The notes beneath the pieces were generated by a model. The model did no database searches. It saw only the letters and a list, made by a program, of their open reading frames with translations, and was not told the origin of the DNA. Below, piece after piece: positions 1 through 5,057 of a DNA stretch of 5,057 nucleotides. Every line of letters begins with the position of its first letter. Positions within the stretch are counted from its first letter, which is position 1. A program made the position numbers and the translations under genes. Source of the stretch: Rickettsiales bacterium (GTDB lineage: Bacteria; Pseudomonadota; Alphaproteobacteria; Rickettsiales; JANQQO01); the NCBI GenBank assembly GCA_028289305.1, contig JANQQO010000253.1, positions 1 to 5,057 of the forward strand, written 5' to 3'.

Positions 1-1
1 T

Positions 2-826
2 ATTTTACCCTATCTTGATGAACGCATCATCGCGGAGAAAGCCTGTGGTCTTGGATTGCAGGTGCAGATGCTGTGCGAGAAATATGCCGAGCAGGGCCGT
101 GTGGAAGAGGTGCGGCAGCTGCGTATGCTGCATGATCGGTTATGGGCGATCGTACAGGAGGTAAAGGAGCATCACTCTGAAAATCAGCCACGCGAAGAAG
201 CGGGTACACCTGAAGGCGGGCGGTGGATTCCTTACGGTGTTATTCCTGGCAATGATGAAGTGACATTTATCAACACCATTGAGCATCCTTCAGGAGGGAG
301 ACTAAACCGAGCCAATGTCTTTGTGGGTGGGCTTAATGATGATTCCTCAAAAATTGTGAGAAACTCATTCAGCCTTGGGCGATATACTTATGGCGATAAT
401 TATTACGCAGAGCAGGATGTAGATGGAAGTGGTAAATTGGTGGAGCTTATCAATGAAATGCCCTTAGGGCGCCAGGTGAATCTAATTGGACATAGTTATG
501 GGGCTGATACGATTGCCAGGGTGGCGATTGCGTTGCCGGGCCGTGTACATACATTGATCACCATTGACCCTGTGAGCAAAATTGAAACTCGGCCTAAATA
601 TAGCGATATACGAAAAAGCGTAAAACGCTGGATTAACGTGAATGCGGCAGGACAGGCTATTTCAATTGGTGATATTTCTGCGCTCTTCGGGGGGGCGTGG
701 AATAGCGGACCAGAAGATTTTGCAAATATTTATATTGAGGCACCATATGTTCATGAAGCATTTGATGATATGATGCTTTATGCTCCAGCAGGTAGCTCAA
801 ACCCACAGAGTATGCTCAATAGGTGA
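2..826 (+). CDS. Alpha/beta-hydrolase (lipase-like) domain protein, 5' end outside window
   Basis: The frame is open to the left edge, so the true start may lie upstream. In-frame candidates inside the window are TTG at 56 and ATG at 68, neither with a strong Shine-Dalgarno. Counting from the TTG at 56, residues 1-45 are charged and probably helical. A linker with the motif GTPEGGRW follows at 50-57, and the rest is an alpha/beta-hydrolase domain. The nucleophile elbow GHSYG is at 145-149 (Ser147), after a hydrophobic strand VNLI. The next strand, ending in TIDP, supplies a likely acid (Asp171), and His233 in YVHEAF is a good catalytic histidine. Order and spacing fit a Ser-Asp-His esterase or lipase, but the substrate is unknown. 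No signal peptide is visible in the part seen. The N-terminal half reads as more GC-rich than the hydrolase part, which hints at a composite gene. The hydrolase fold is fairly sure; the biological role is not known. Confidence 0.75.
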   Translation: MLPYLDERIIAEKACGLGLQVQMLCEKYAEQGRVEEVRQLRMLHDRLWAIVQEVKEHHSENQPREEAGTPEGGRWIPYGVIPGNDEVTFINTIEHPSGGRLNRANVFVGGLNDDSSKIVRNSFSLGRYTYGDNYYAEQDVDGSGKLVELINEMPLGRQVNLIGHSYGADTIARVAIALPGRVHTLITIDPVSKIETRPKYSDIRKSVKRWINVNAAGQAISIGDISALFGGAWNSGPEDFANIYIEAPYVHEAFDDMMLYAPAGSSNPQSMLNR

Positions 827-831
827 TTAAT

Positions 832-1263
832 CTACGTGCCAGTGTATATAATAAACGATATAAGTATTGCGCTGCTAGCCCAGGCAAATGCTTTGGATCG
901 TTTATACCAGTAAATAAATCCGGGGATAAAAATGAGTAATACAAAAGGCATAGATATTAAAAGCCATCCAAGGGAGTCATTGAGATGGTCAAACCAAAAA
1001 AACGCAGCTAAGGTCAGATGAAGTGGGGCAATTAGCCCCTTGGGAAGGCCGACAGAGATGCCCCAGAACATTTCCGCTAGAAGATACTCACAATTATTTG
1101 TGAATAACCCCCACACAGTCCAATAAGGATAGCATGTCTCCCTTAACCCATCCCCTAGATAAACAAGGATGTGCCCCAGAAGGTTTCCTATGACTACCCA
1201 CATATACAGCACACCTGACGTTGCTAGGAGATACGGCTTTATTTTTGCAAAACGCTTCCGCAT
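832..1263 (-). CDS. Hypothetical multi-pass inner-membrane protein
   Basis: I do not recognise this 143-residue protein. It begins with a basic N-terminus (MRKRFAKIK), followed by hydrophobic stretches at about residues 11-36, 69-91, 98-120 and 125-141, so three or four membrane helices are likely. The loop at 37-60 is aromatic-rich and carries two cysteines (Cys44, Cys58), which could form a disulfide if the loop is periplasmic. The basic stretch KRSK at 121-124 makes the topology of the last helices ambiguous. The start at 1263 has no clear Shine-Dalgarno. An internal ATG at 1203-1201 has AGGTG eight bases upstream and would give a version lacking the basic N-terminus. The gene converges on the hydrolase gene with only five bases between the stop codons, and diverges from the sigma factor gene. 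The DNA looks more AT-rich than that of the sigma/vWA pair. Coding is supported by the regular hydrophobic segmentation, not by homology. Confidence 0.6.
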   Translation of the reverse strand: MRKRFAKIKPYLLATSGVLYMWVVIGNLLGHILVYLGDGLRETCYPYWTVWGLFTNNCEYLLAEMFWGISVGLPKGLIAPLHLTLAAFFWFDHLNDSLGWLLISMPFVLLIFIPGFIYWYKRSKAFAWASSAILISFIIYTGT

Positions 1264-1428
1264 ACTTTAAGAGTAGTGCTATTGCAACTAACAGGCAAGT
1301 GGGGATGCGTTTAATCGTCCTGTATACGTAGCTGCGCTGATTGGTCCCTATACATCATTTCACCAAATACCACTATTCCCACCAAGAAATGGGTGGGATG
1401 TTTCGTCTTATATAGTGTAGATATAACT
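1264..1428. promoter_or_regulatory. Divergent intergenic region, probable promoters for membrane protein and sigma factor genes
   Basis: These 165 bases separate two divergently read genes, so promoters in both directions are expected. Reading toward the sigma factor, TATAGT at 1411-1416 resembles a -10 element, but no matching -35 lies 17 bases before it. CGTC at 1404-1407 resembles the -10 element of ECF-dependent promoters, but I find no GGAAC-type -35 at the right distance. Neither assignment is secure. A 7-bp inverted repeat lies just upstream, at 1377-1398. No Shine-Dalgarno is visible before the preferred sigma start at 1429. Confidence 0.4.
1377..1398. repeat. 7-bp inverted repeat upstream of the sigma factor gene
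   Basis: TCCCACC at 1377-1383 is the exact reverse complement of GGTGGGA at 1392-1398, with eight bases between. It ends about 30 bases before the preferred sigma start and sits just upstream of the possible -10 sequences. No run of T follows in either direction, so it is not an intrinsic terminator. Its position suits an operator or a 5' leader hairpin, but function is inferred from position only. Confidence 0.4.
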
Positions 1429-1959
1429 ATGGCGCATGCAGAAGAGCAGAATTTGCTAAAACGGGCGATAAATGGCGATGGTGAGGCATTTTCTGCTCTG
1501 GTGGAAGGGGCATATAGCATGATTTACCGTACGGCATATAAATGGTGTGGCAACCAGGAGGATGCGGAAGATATCGCTCAAGAAGTGTGCATTAAACTGG
1601 GGCGGGCGATTCGCGGGTTTCGTATGGATTCGGCATTTTCTAGCTGGGTGTATCGCATTACGCTAAACACAGTGCGGGATTTTCAGCGCGGGCGTAAGCC
1701 GCATCTGCCGATGGAGGCAGCGGGCGAGGTGGCGGATAGCAAGGCGGAAAAACCAGAAGAGAATATAGCGCATGCAGAATTATGGGCACGCGTGCGGCAA
1801 TTGCCAGAGAAACAGCGCGATGCGGTGTTGTTGGTTTATGCAGAAGAGCTAAGCCATAATGAGGTGGCGGTGATTATGGAATGTGCCGAAAGCACGGTGT
1901 CGTGGTATATCCATGAGGCAAAAAAACAATTAAAAATGATGTTAGACGATGACAGATAG
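1429..1959 (+). CDS. ECF-type RNA polymerase sigma factor (sigma-70 family)
   Basis: This 176-residue protein has the size and two-domain layout of an extracytoplasmic-function sigma factor, which directs RNA polymerase to a small set of promoters. Residues 15-88 form region 2. DAEDIAQEV at 45-53 is the typical region 2.2 core-binding motif, and SAFSSWVYRITLNTVRD at 68-84 covers the -10 recognition helices (2.3-2.4). A variable Glu/Lys-rich linker spans about 90-115. Region 4 runs from about 117 to 171; LPEKQRDAVLL at 125-135 and the helix-turn-helix LSHNEVAVIMECAESTVSWYI at 141-161 would bind the -35 element. There is no SnoaL-like or other C-terminal extension. The frame is also open from a GTG at 1393, but the ATG at 1429 gives the usual start, a few residues before the LLKRAINGD motif, so I chose it; neither start has a clear Shine-Dalgarno. 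The last 11 bases overlap the vWA gene, so translation is probably coupled and that product is the likely partner or regulator. The target promoters are unknown. Confidence 0.93.
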   Translation: MAHAEEQNLLKRAINGDGEAFSALVEGAYSMIYRTAYKWCGNQEDAEDIAQEVCIKLGRAIRGFRMDSAFSSWVYRITLNTVRDFQRGRKPHLPMEAAGEVADSKAEKPEENIAHAELWARVRQLPEKQRDAVLLVYAEELSHNEVAVIMECAESTVSWYIHEAKKQLKMMLDDDR

Positions 1960-4108
1960 TGATTTTGAAAAATTAAAAAATATAGAAGCGCCGCCGCCTT
2001 CAAAAAAGGCGGAGCAGCAGGCGCTGCGCGCGGCGATGCAGGCGTTTGAGCAGGCAGAAGACAGCGCTGCATCAAAAAAAGCAAAAAAATTCCAAGGAAT
2101 AAAGAGCGCCTTACGTCTTATCCATAGTACTAACCAAACACTATGGAGACTTATCATGAAAAAACAAATGATTGCAGGCACTGCTCTGGCTGTAGTTTTA
2201 GCTGTGGCAGTGACAGTAACCGATACAGTAATACAAAAAGAAGGCCCTGTTCCGAAGAACGTGGCGCAAAATAATGTGGATAGGGCGGCCCCTGTGCCGG
2301 CGCCGTTAGCTGGTCCTGAGATGGAAGAGCTAGCCCTTCCTAATGATAAAGCGAGCGTGGCGAAGGTGCCTCAGGTGAAGCAGAATGAAAAGATGCAGAT
2401 GCAGGCTGGTCCTGTTGCGCGTAGCAGAACGGATAGCAAGGTTTTTCATGCGGTACCGTCGCTACCCCCACCCCCCGCTGAAGCTGACTTGGCGTTACCA
2501 CAGGATTTACCAGAGTCTGTTGTGCAGGCATTTAAGAATGGCATGCCGCCAAATGCTTCTGTAGTAATTGATACCTCTCGTCTTGCTGTAGGGAAGACAA
2601 AACAAGAGATGGGTGCTAACAACGCTGCGTCGTACTCCATCATGCCCCCGCATGATCACATCCCGCATCAGCCTTATTATAAAGATGTGGGGCGGGATCA
2701 ATTTGAAAACATTACACCTAACCCGGTGAAAAAAGTGAGCGAAGTGCCGGTCTCTACTTTCTCGGTGGATGTGGATACGGCGTCGTATGCCTTTGTGCGC
2801 AAATCGTTGAATAACGGTATGTTGCCGCATAAAGATGCGGTGCGGGTGGAAGAGTTGATCAATTATTTTGATTATGACTACTCGCTGCCCAAAAGTGCTG
2901 AACAGCCGTTCAAACCCACGGTGGCGGTATACCACACGCCATGGAATGAAAACACCAAACTGCTGCATATTGGCATAAAAGGGCATGACATTGTGGCGGA
3001 TGAAAAGCCGCGATCGAACCTGGTGTTTTTGCTCGACGTGTCGGGTTCGATGAACAGCCCAGATAAGTTACCGCTGCTGAAACAGGCGTTCCGCATGCTA
3101 GTGGACAATCTGGATGAGGAAGACACGGTGGCGATTGTGACCTATGCTGGTCGTGCTGGCACGGTGCTGACCCCTACCAAGGTGGCAGAAAAAGCAACGA
3201 TTCTTAACGCGCTTGATCGGCTGCAGCCAGGCGGTTCGACTGCTGGTGCGGCGGGCATTCGCCAGGCCTATGCGTTGGCGGAATCCAGCTTCGATGAAGA
3301 GGGTGTGAATCGTGTGATTCTGGCGACAGATGGTGATTTCAATGTTGGCATCACCAATCGTGAAGAGCTGAAGGGCTTTATCGAGCGTAAGCGCAAGAGC
3401 GGTATTTTCCTTTCCGTACTTGGGTTTGGCAAAGGCAATTATAACGATGCCTTGATGCAGACTTTGGCGCAGAATGGTAACGGCAATGCGGCATATATCG
3501 ACACGCTGCACGAAGCGCGCAAAGTGTTGGTGGATGAGGCGAGCTCAACACTGTTCCCGATTGCGAAGGATGTGAAAATTCAGATTGAGTTTAATCCAAG
3601 CGCGGTGTCGGAATATCGTCTGATTGGCTATGAAACGCGTATTCTCAATCGGGAAGATTTCAATAACGATAAAGTTGATGCCGGAGATATTGGTGCGGGC
3701 CATGAGGTTACGGCGATTTATGAAATCACGCCTGCAGGCAATGAAGCGCAGCGCATCGATGATCTACGCTATCAGAAAGAGGCTACAAAGAGCGATGCGA
3801 AGGCCGATGAATATGCGTTCTTGAAGCTGCGCTATAAGCTGCCAGAGGAAGATACCAGCAAGCTGATTGAGCTACCAGTAACCACGAAGCTGGAGCAGCG
3901 CAGTATCGATAAAATATCGGACGATATGCGCTTTGCAGCGAGTGTGGCTGCGTTTGGCCAGCTCTTGCGTGGTGATAGCAGCATGGGTGAATTCACCTAT
4001 GATGATGTGATCGCGCTGGCGAACACCGCGCGTGGTGAAGATGTGTTTCACTATCGTGGCGAGTTCGTGAAATTGGTGCGCCTCGCACAATCCGCCCGCG
4101 CGATGTAG
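1949..4108 (+). CDS. Membrane-anchored vWA domain protein (YfbK-like) with putative anti-sigma N-terminus
   Basis: The 719-residue product is a predicted single-pass inner-membrane protein. Residues 1-69 are charged, without cysteine and with only one histidine, so they are cytoplasmic and lack the zinc motif of ZAS anti-sigma factors. The membrane helix is at about 74-94. A Pro/Ala-rich tether, about 96-250, includes two LALPxD copies at 128-133 and 181-186. The vWA-associated N-terminal domain (Pfam vWF_A type) follows, with PVSTFSVDVDTASYAFVR at 267-284 and AVRVEELINYFDY at 297-309. The vWA domain runs from about 357 to 535 with a complete-looking MIDAS: DVSGS at 363-367, Thr431 in GGSTAG, and Asp461 in ATDGDFNVG. 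Residues from about 541 to the end match the DUF3520-like C-terminal part. The whole protein appears to contain no cysteine, so it is not a lipoprotein, unlike my recollection of E. coli YfbK. It overlaps the sigma gene by 11 bases without a Shine-Dalgarno of its own, suggesting coupled translation. The vWA assignment is secure; the anti-sigma function is inferred from position and topology. Confidence 0.93.
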   Translation: MTDSDFEKLKNIEAPPPSKKAEQQALRAAMQAFEQAEDSAASKKAKKFQGIKSALRLIHSTNQTLWRLIMKKQMIAGTALAVVLAVAVTVTDTVIQKEGPVPKNVAQNNVDRAAPVPAPLAGPEMEELALPNDKASVAKVPQVKQNEKMQMQAGPVARSRTDSKVFHAVPSLPPPPAEADLALPQDLPESVVQAFKNGMPPNASVVIDTSRLAVGKTKQEMGANNAASYSIMPPHDHIPHQPYYKDVGRDQFENITPNPVKKVSEVPVSTFSVDVDTASYAFVRKSLNNGMLPHKDAVRVEELINYFDYDYSLPKSAEQPFKPTVAVYHTPWNENTKLLHIGIKGHDIVADEKPRSNLVFLLDVSGSMNSPDKLPLLKQAFRMLVDNLDEEDTVAIVTYAGRAGTVLTPTKVAEKATILNALDRLQPGGSTAGAAGIRQAYALAESSFDEEGVNRVILATDGDFNVGITNREELKGFIERKRKSGIFLSVLGFGKGNYNDALMQTLAQNGNGNAAYIDTLHEARKVLVDEASSTLFPIAKDVKIQIEFNPSAVSEYRLIGYETRILNREDFNNDKVDAGDIGAGHEVTAIYEITPAGNEAQRIDDLRYQKEATKSDAKADEYAFLKLRYKLPEEDTSKLIELPVTTKLEQRSIDKISDDMRFAASVAAFGQLLRGDSSMGEFTYDDVIALANTARGEDVFHYRGEFVKLVRLAQSARAM
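2145..2158 (+). promoter_or_regulatory. Possible internal ribosome binding site and ATG inside the vWA gene
   Basis: GGAGA at 2145-2149 lies six bases before an in-frame ATG at 2156-2158 (Met70). This is a better Shine-Dalgarno than the one before the annotated start at 1949. Initiation here would give MKKQMIAGTALAVVLAVAVT and onward, which has the basic start and hydrophobic core of a signal peptide or anchor. The product would be the periplasmic vWA protein without the cytoplasmic segment. The signal could be chance, since related fused proteins as I recall them also carry a Met-basic pair just before the helix. Confidence 0.4.
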
Positions 4109-4124
4109 CTTAGATGTTTTCTTA

Positions 4125-4151
4125 GGGGCTGGGCGCTTGCCGCCCGGCCTT
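4125..4151 (+). other. GC-rich stem-loop between vWA and exported-protein genes
   Basis: The arms GGGGCTGGGCG (4125-4135) and CGCCCGGCCTT (4141-4151) pair over 11 positions, three of them G-U, around a five-base loop CTTGC. The hairpin starts 17 bases after the vWA stop codon and ends nine bases before the next Shine-Dalgarno. No U-tract follows on either strand, so it is not a canonical intrinsic terminator. It could cause partial termination, or protect the 3' end of the upstream message and so lower expression of the downstream gene relative to the pair before it. Confidence 0.5.
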
Positions 4152-4160
4152 GGGGCATAG

Positions 4161-4165
4161 AGGAG
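4161..4165 (+). promoter_or_regulatory. Strong Shine-Dalgarno for the exported-protein gene
   Basis: AGGAG lies seven bases before the ATG at 4173 and is the best ribosome binding site before any annotated start in the window. It fixes the start of the downstream gene and implies translation independent of the vWA gene. Confidence 0.8.
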
Positions 4166-4172
4166 AAATACC

Positions 4173-4943
4173 ATGAAATATATACTCACCCTGATTCTTA
4201 TAATGTTCCCATTTTCTGCTGAGGCGTTGACATGCGCCCCTATGACATGGCACCAACACCTTGAAAAGACAAAGCATCTCTATTTGGGAGAGTTGTCCGA
4301 TAAGGATAGTAAAAACGGTACTTATGAGTTTAAAGCGCTCTCTATCCTGAAAGGGTCGCATGCTATTACAAAGCCAGTGACAATAGGTATTGGCCGTTGG
4401 ATGCAGCCACCCGTCGCAGATGTGCTGGGCGACCGTCAGTCGATAGAAGTTATACTGCCGCTTGATCCAGATAAGATCAATGAGCCAGCATCTTTTGGAG
4501 ATTGTACAATCTTTCCAGTTGCTAGAGATGGTAAATATGCTACCGGGTACTTCTATGGCATACTGGCAAAGCTCAACAGAAATAATGGTCTCTGCAGAAT
4601 AAGAAAAGAAAGGTATTATGCAGGTTGTAATACTGCTGCGCCTGGGAATTACTTAGAAGTGTCACAGCCGATACATCAGTCTGCTTTAGATATTTATGTG
4701 GAAACTTTTAGGCATCTCGGAAAAGGCAGTCATGTGGTTGTTGCTATTTACCGGTTTGATGATGAAAGTAATACCATGGAACTTGTTGAAGAAGTGACCT
4801 TAGATCATGTGCAGGACAAGCAATACTATACCAGGTATACGGTTTCAGAAAAACATGTGCACGGAACAGCCTATCTTGTGGAATATAAAACAGAGCCGCA
4901 TCTCAGGGCGCTACGTACCTGGACCAATATGTATTATCACTAG
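4173..4943 (+). CDS. Exported hypothetical protein, possibly TIMP/NTR-like
   Basis: I do not firmly recognise this 256-residue protein. It starts with a typical Sec signal peptide: Met-Lys, a hydrophobic core at 4-14, and a cleavage motif AEA at 16-18, so the mature protein would begin LTCAP. Cys21 is not in a lipobox, so a soluble periplasmic or secreted protein is expected rather than a lipoprotein. The mature part has four cysteines (21, 111, 141, 152), enough for two disulfides. An N-terminal cysteine, then a helix-like stretch, then LYLGELSDKD and a strand-rich region with FKALSILKG loosely resembles bacterial TIMP/NTR-like proteins, which open with Cys and an xVFxGxV-type strand. That likeness is from memory and weak. 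The C-terminal third (about 170-256) is mixed helix and strand with no motif I know. The start is supported by AGGAG seven bases upstream. The gene lies 64 bases after the vWA gene on the same strand, so it may be co-transcribed, though a stem-loop lies between. Confidence 0.75.
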   Translation: MKYILTLILIMFPFSAEALTCAPMTWHQHLEKTKHLYLGELSDKDSKNGTYEFKALSILKGSHAITKPVTIGIGRWMQPPVADVLGDRQSIEVILPLDPDKINEPASFGDCTIFPVARDGKYATGYFYGILAKLNRNNGLCRIRKERYYAGCNTAAPGNYLEVSQPIHQSALDIYVETFRHLGKGSHVVVAIYRFDDESNTMELVEEVTLDHVQDKQYYTRYTVSEKHVHGTAYLVEYKTEPHLRALRTWTNMYYH

Positions 4944-4953
4944 GTTTTGCTGA

Positions 4954-5055
4954 TCAAACCGCGTTCACCACCATTAAACTGGCCAGGAAGAATGGCAGGC
5001 CGCAGGCGATAGCACGTGCACCCCAGCGGGCGCTCAAGTCTTTATATTGAATGAG
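4954..5055 (-). CDS. C-terminal end of a minus-strand gene, probable membrane protein
   Basis: Reading the minus strand from the right edge, one frame stays open for 33 codons and stops with TGA at 4956-4954; the other two minus frames stop at once. The peptide begins LIQYKDLSARWGARA and ends in a hydrophobic stretch, GLPFFLASLMVVNAV, which looks like a terminal membrane helix. The stop lies ten bases from the stop of the exported-protein gene, so the two are convergent. The family cannot be named from so short a piece. Coding is inferred from composition and placement, and the rest of the gene is outside the window. Confidence 0.5.
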   Translation of the reverse strand, partial: LIQYKDLSARWGARAIACGLPFFLASLMVVNAV

Positions 5056-5057
5056 GG

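Noticed and set aside
1264..1310. A -35/-10 pair (TTGCCT, 17 bases, TACTCT) on the minus strand before the membrane protein gene
   Set aside because: Each hexamer matches the consensus poorly and would leave a very short leader; not distinguishable from chance.
1393..1428. GTG at 1393 as the start of the sigma factor
   Set aside because: It adds 12 residues (GTG-encoded Met, then GCFVLYSVDIT) that do not fit the usual sigma N-terminus, overlaps the inverted repeat and possible -10 sequences, and has no Shine-Dalgarno.
2465..2476. C-rich tract (C5-A-C6) as a phase-variation site
   Set aside because: The runs are short and interrupted and encode a proline stretch in a Pro-rich tether, which explains them.
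2507..2986. Long open frame on the minus strand inside the vWA gene
   Set aside because: It lies wholly antisense to a well-supported conserved gene and its peptide is Arg/His-rich without domain features; it is a mirror of the coding bias of the plus strand.
3098..3511. Second long minus-strand frame inside the vWA domain
   Set aside because: Antisense to the MIDAS-containing vWA coding region, with no plausible start signal or recognisable motif.
3872..4361. Minus-strand open frames spanning the vWA 3' end and the exported-protein 5' end
   Set aside because: They run antisense through two supported genes and the hairpin, and their peptides show no domain or signal-peptide logic.
4943..4960. 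Inverted repeat GGTTT/AAACC between the convergent genes as a terminator
   Set aside because: Only five pairs, AT-containing, with an eight-base loop and no T-run on either side; too weak to call.

Overview
The window looks like chromosomal DNA of a Gram-negative bacterium, most likely an alphaproteobacterium of moderate GC content. The reasons are an ECF-type sigma factor overlapping a gene for a vWA protein whose N-terminal extension looks like an anti-sigma region (an arrangement I recall from Alphaproteobacteria), Sec-type signal peptides, and mid-GC codon use with AT-rich patches. Species or family cannot be fixed from the sequence alone. I see no tRNA, rRNA, CRISPR array or recognisable insertion sequence.

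Left part (1-1263): a coding frame that is open through the left edge ends at 826. It encodes an alpha/beta-hydrolase (lipase-like) domain with a visible Ser-Asp-His triad, behind a charged helical N-terminal part and a Gly-rich linker. Five bases further on, and convergent with it, lies a minus-strand gene for a 143-residue hydrophobic multi-pass membrane protein of unknown function.

Middle (1264-4108): a 165-base divergent intergenic region holds a 7-bp inverted repeat and probably the promoters for both flanking genes. It leads into a two-gene unit. The first gene is an ECF-type RNA polymerase sigma factor (start preferred at 1429). The second, overlapping it by 11 bases, is a 719-residue single-pass membrane protein. 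Its parts in order are a short cysteine-free cytoplasmic segment, one membrane helix, a Pro/Ala-rich tether, a YfbK-type vWA-associated N-terminal domain, a vWA domain with an intact MIDAS, and a DUF3520-like C-terminal part. The simplest reading is that the membrane protein binds and restrains the sigma factor at its cytoplasmic end and senses or assembles something with its periplasmic vWA part. The anti-sigma role is inferred, not shown.

Right part (4109-5057): after a strong GC-rich stem-loop and a good Shine-Dalgarno comes a gene for a 256-residue exported protein. It has a Sec signal peptide and four mature cysteines, and its N-terminal half loosely resembles bacterial TIMP/NTR-like proteins. 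It may belong to the sigma/vWA transcription unit. At the right edge the last 33 codons of a minus-strand gene can be read, ending in a hydrophobic segment.

The most interesting part is the sigma/vWA locus. It carries an internal Shine-Dalgarno and ATG placed exactly before the membrane helix, and a pair of A7 runs upstream from which a frameshift in either direction would stop before that ATG. Together these raise the possibility that the regulator and the surface vWA protein are also made as separate polypeptides.
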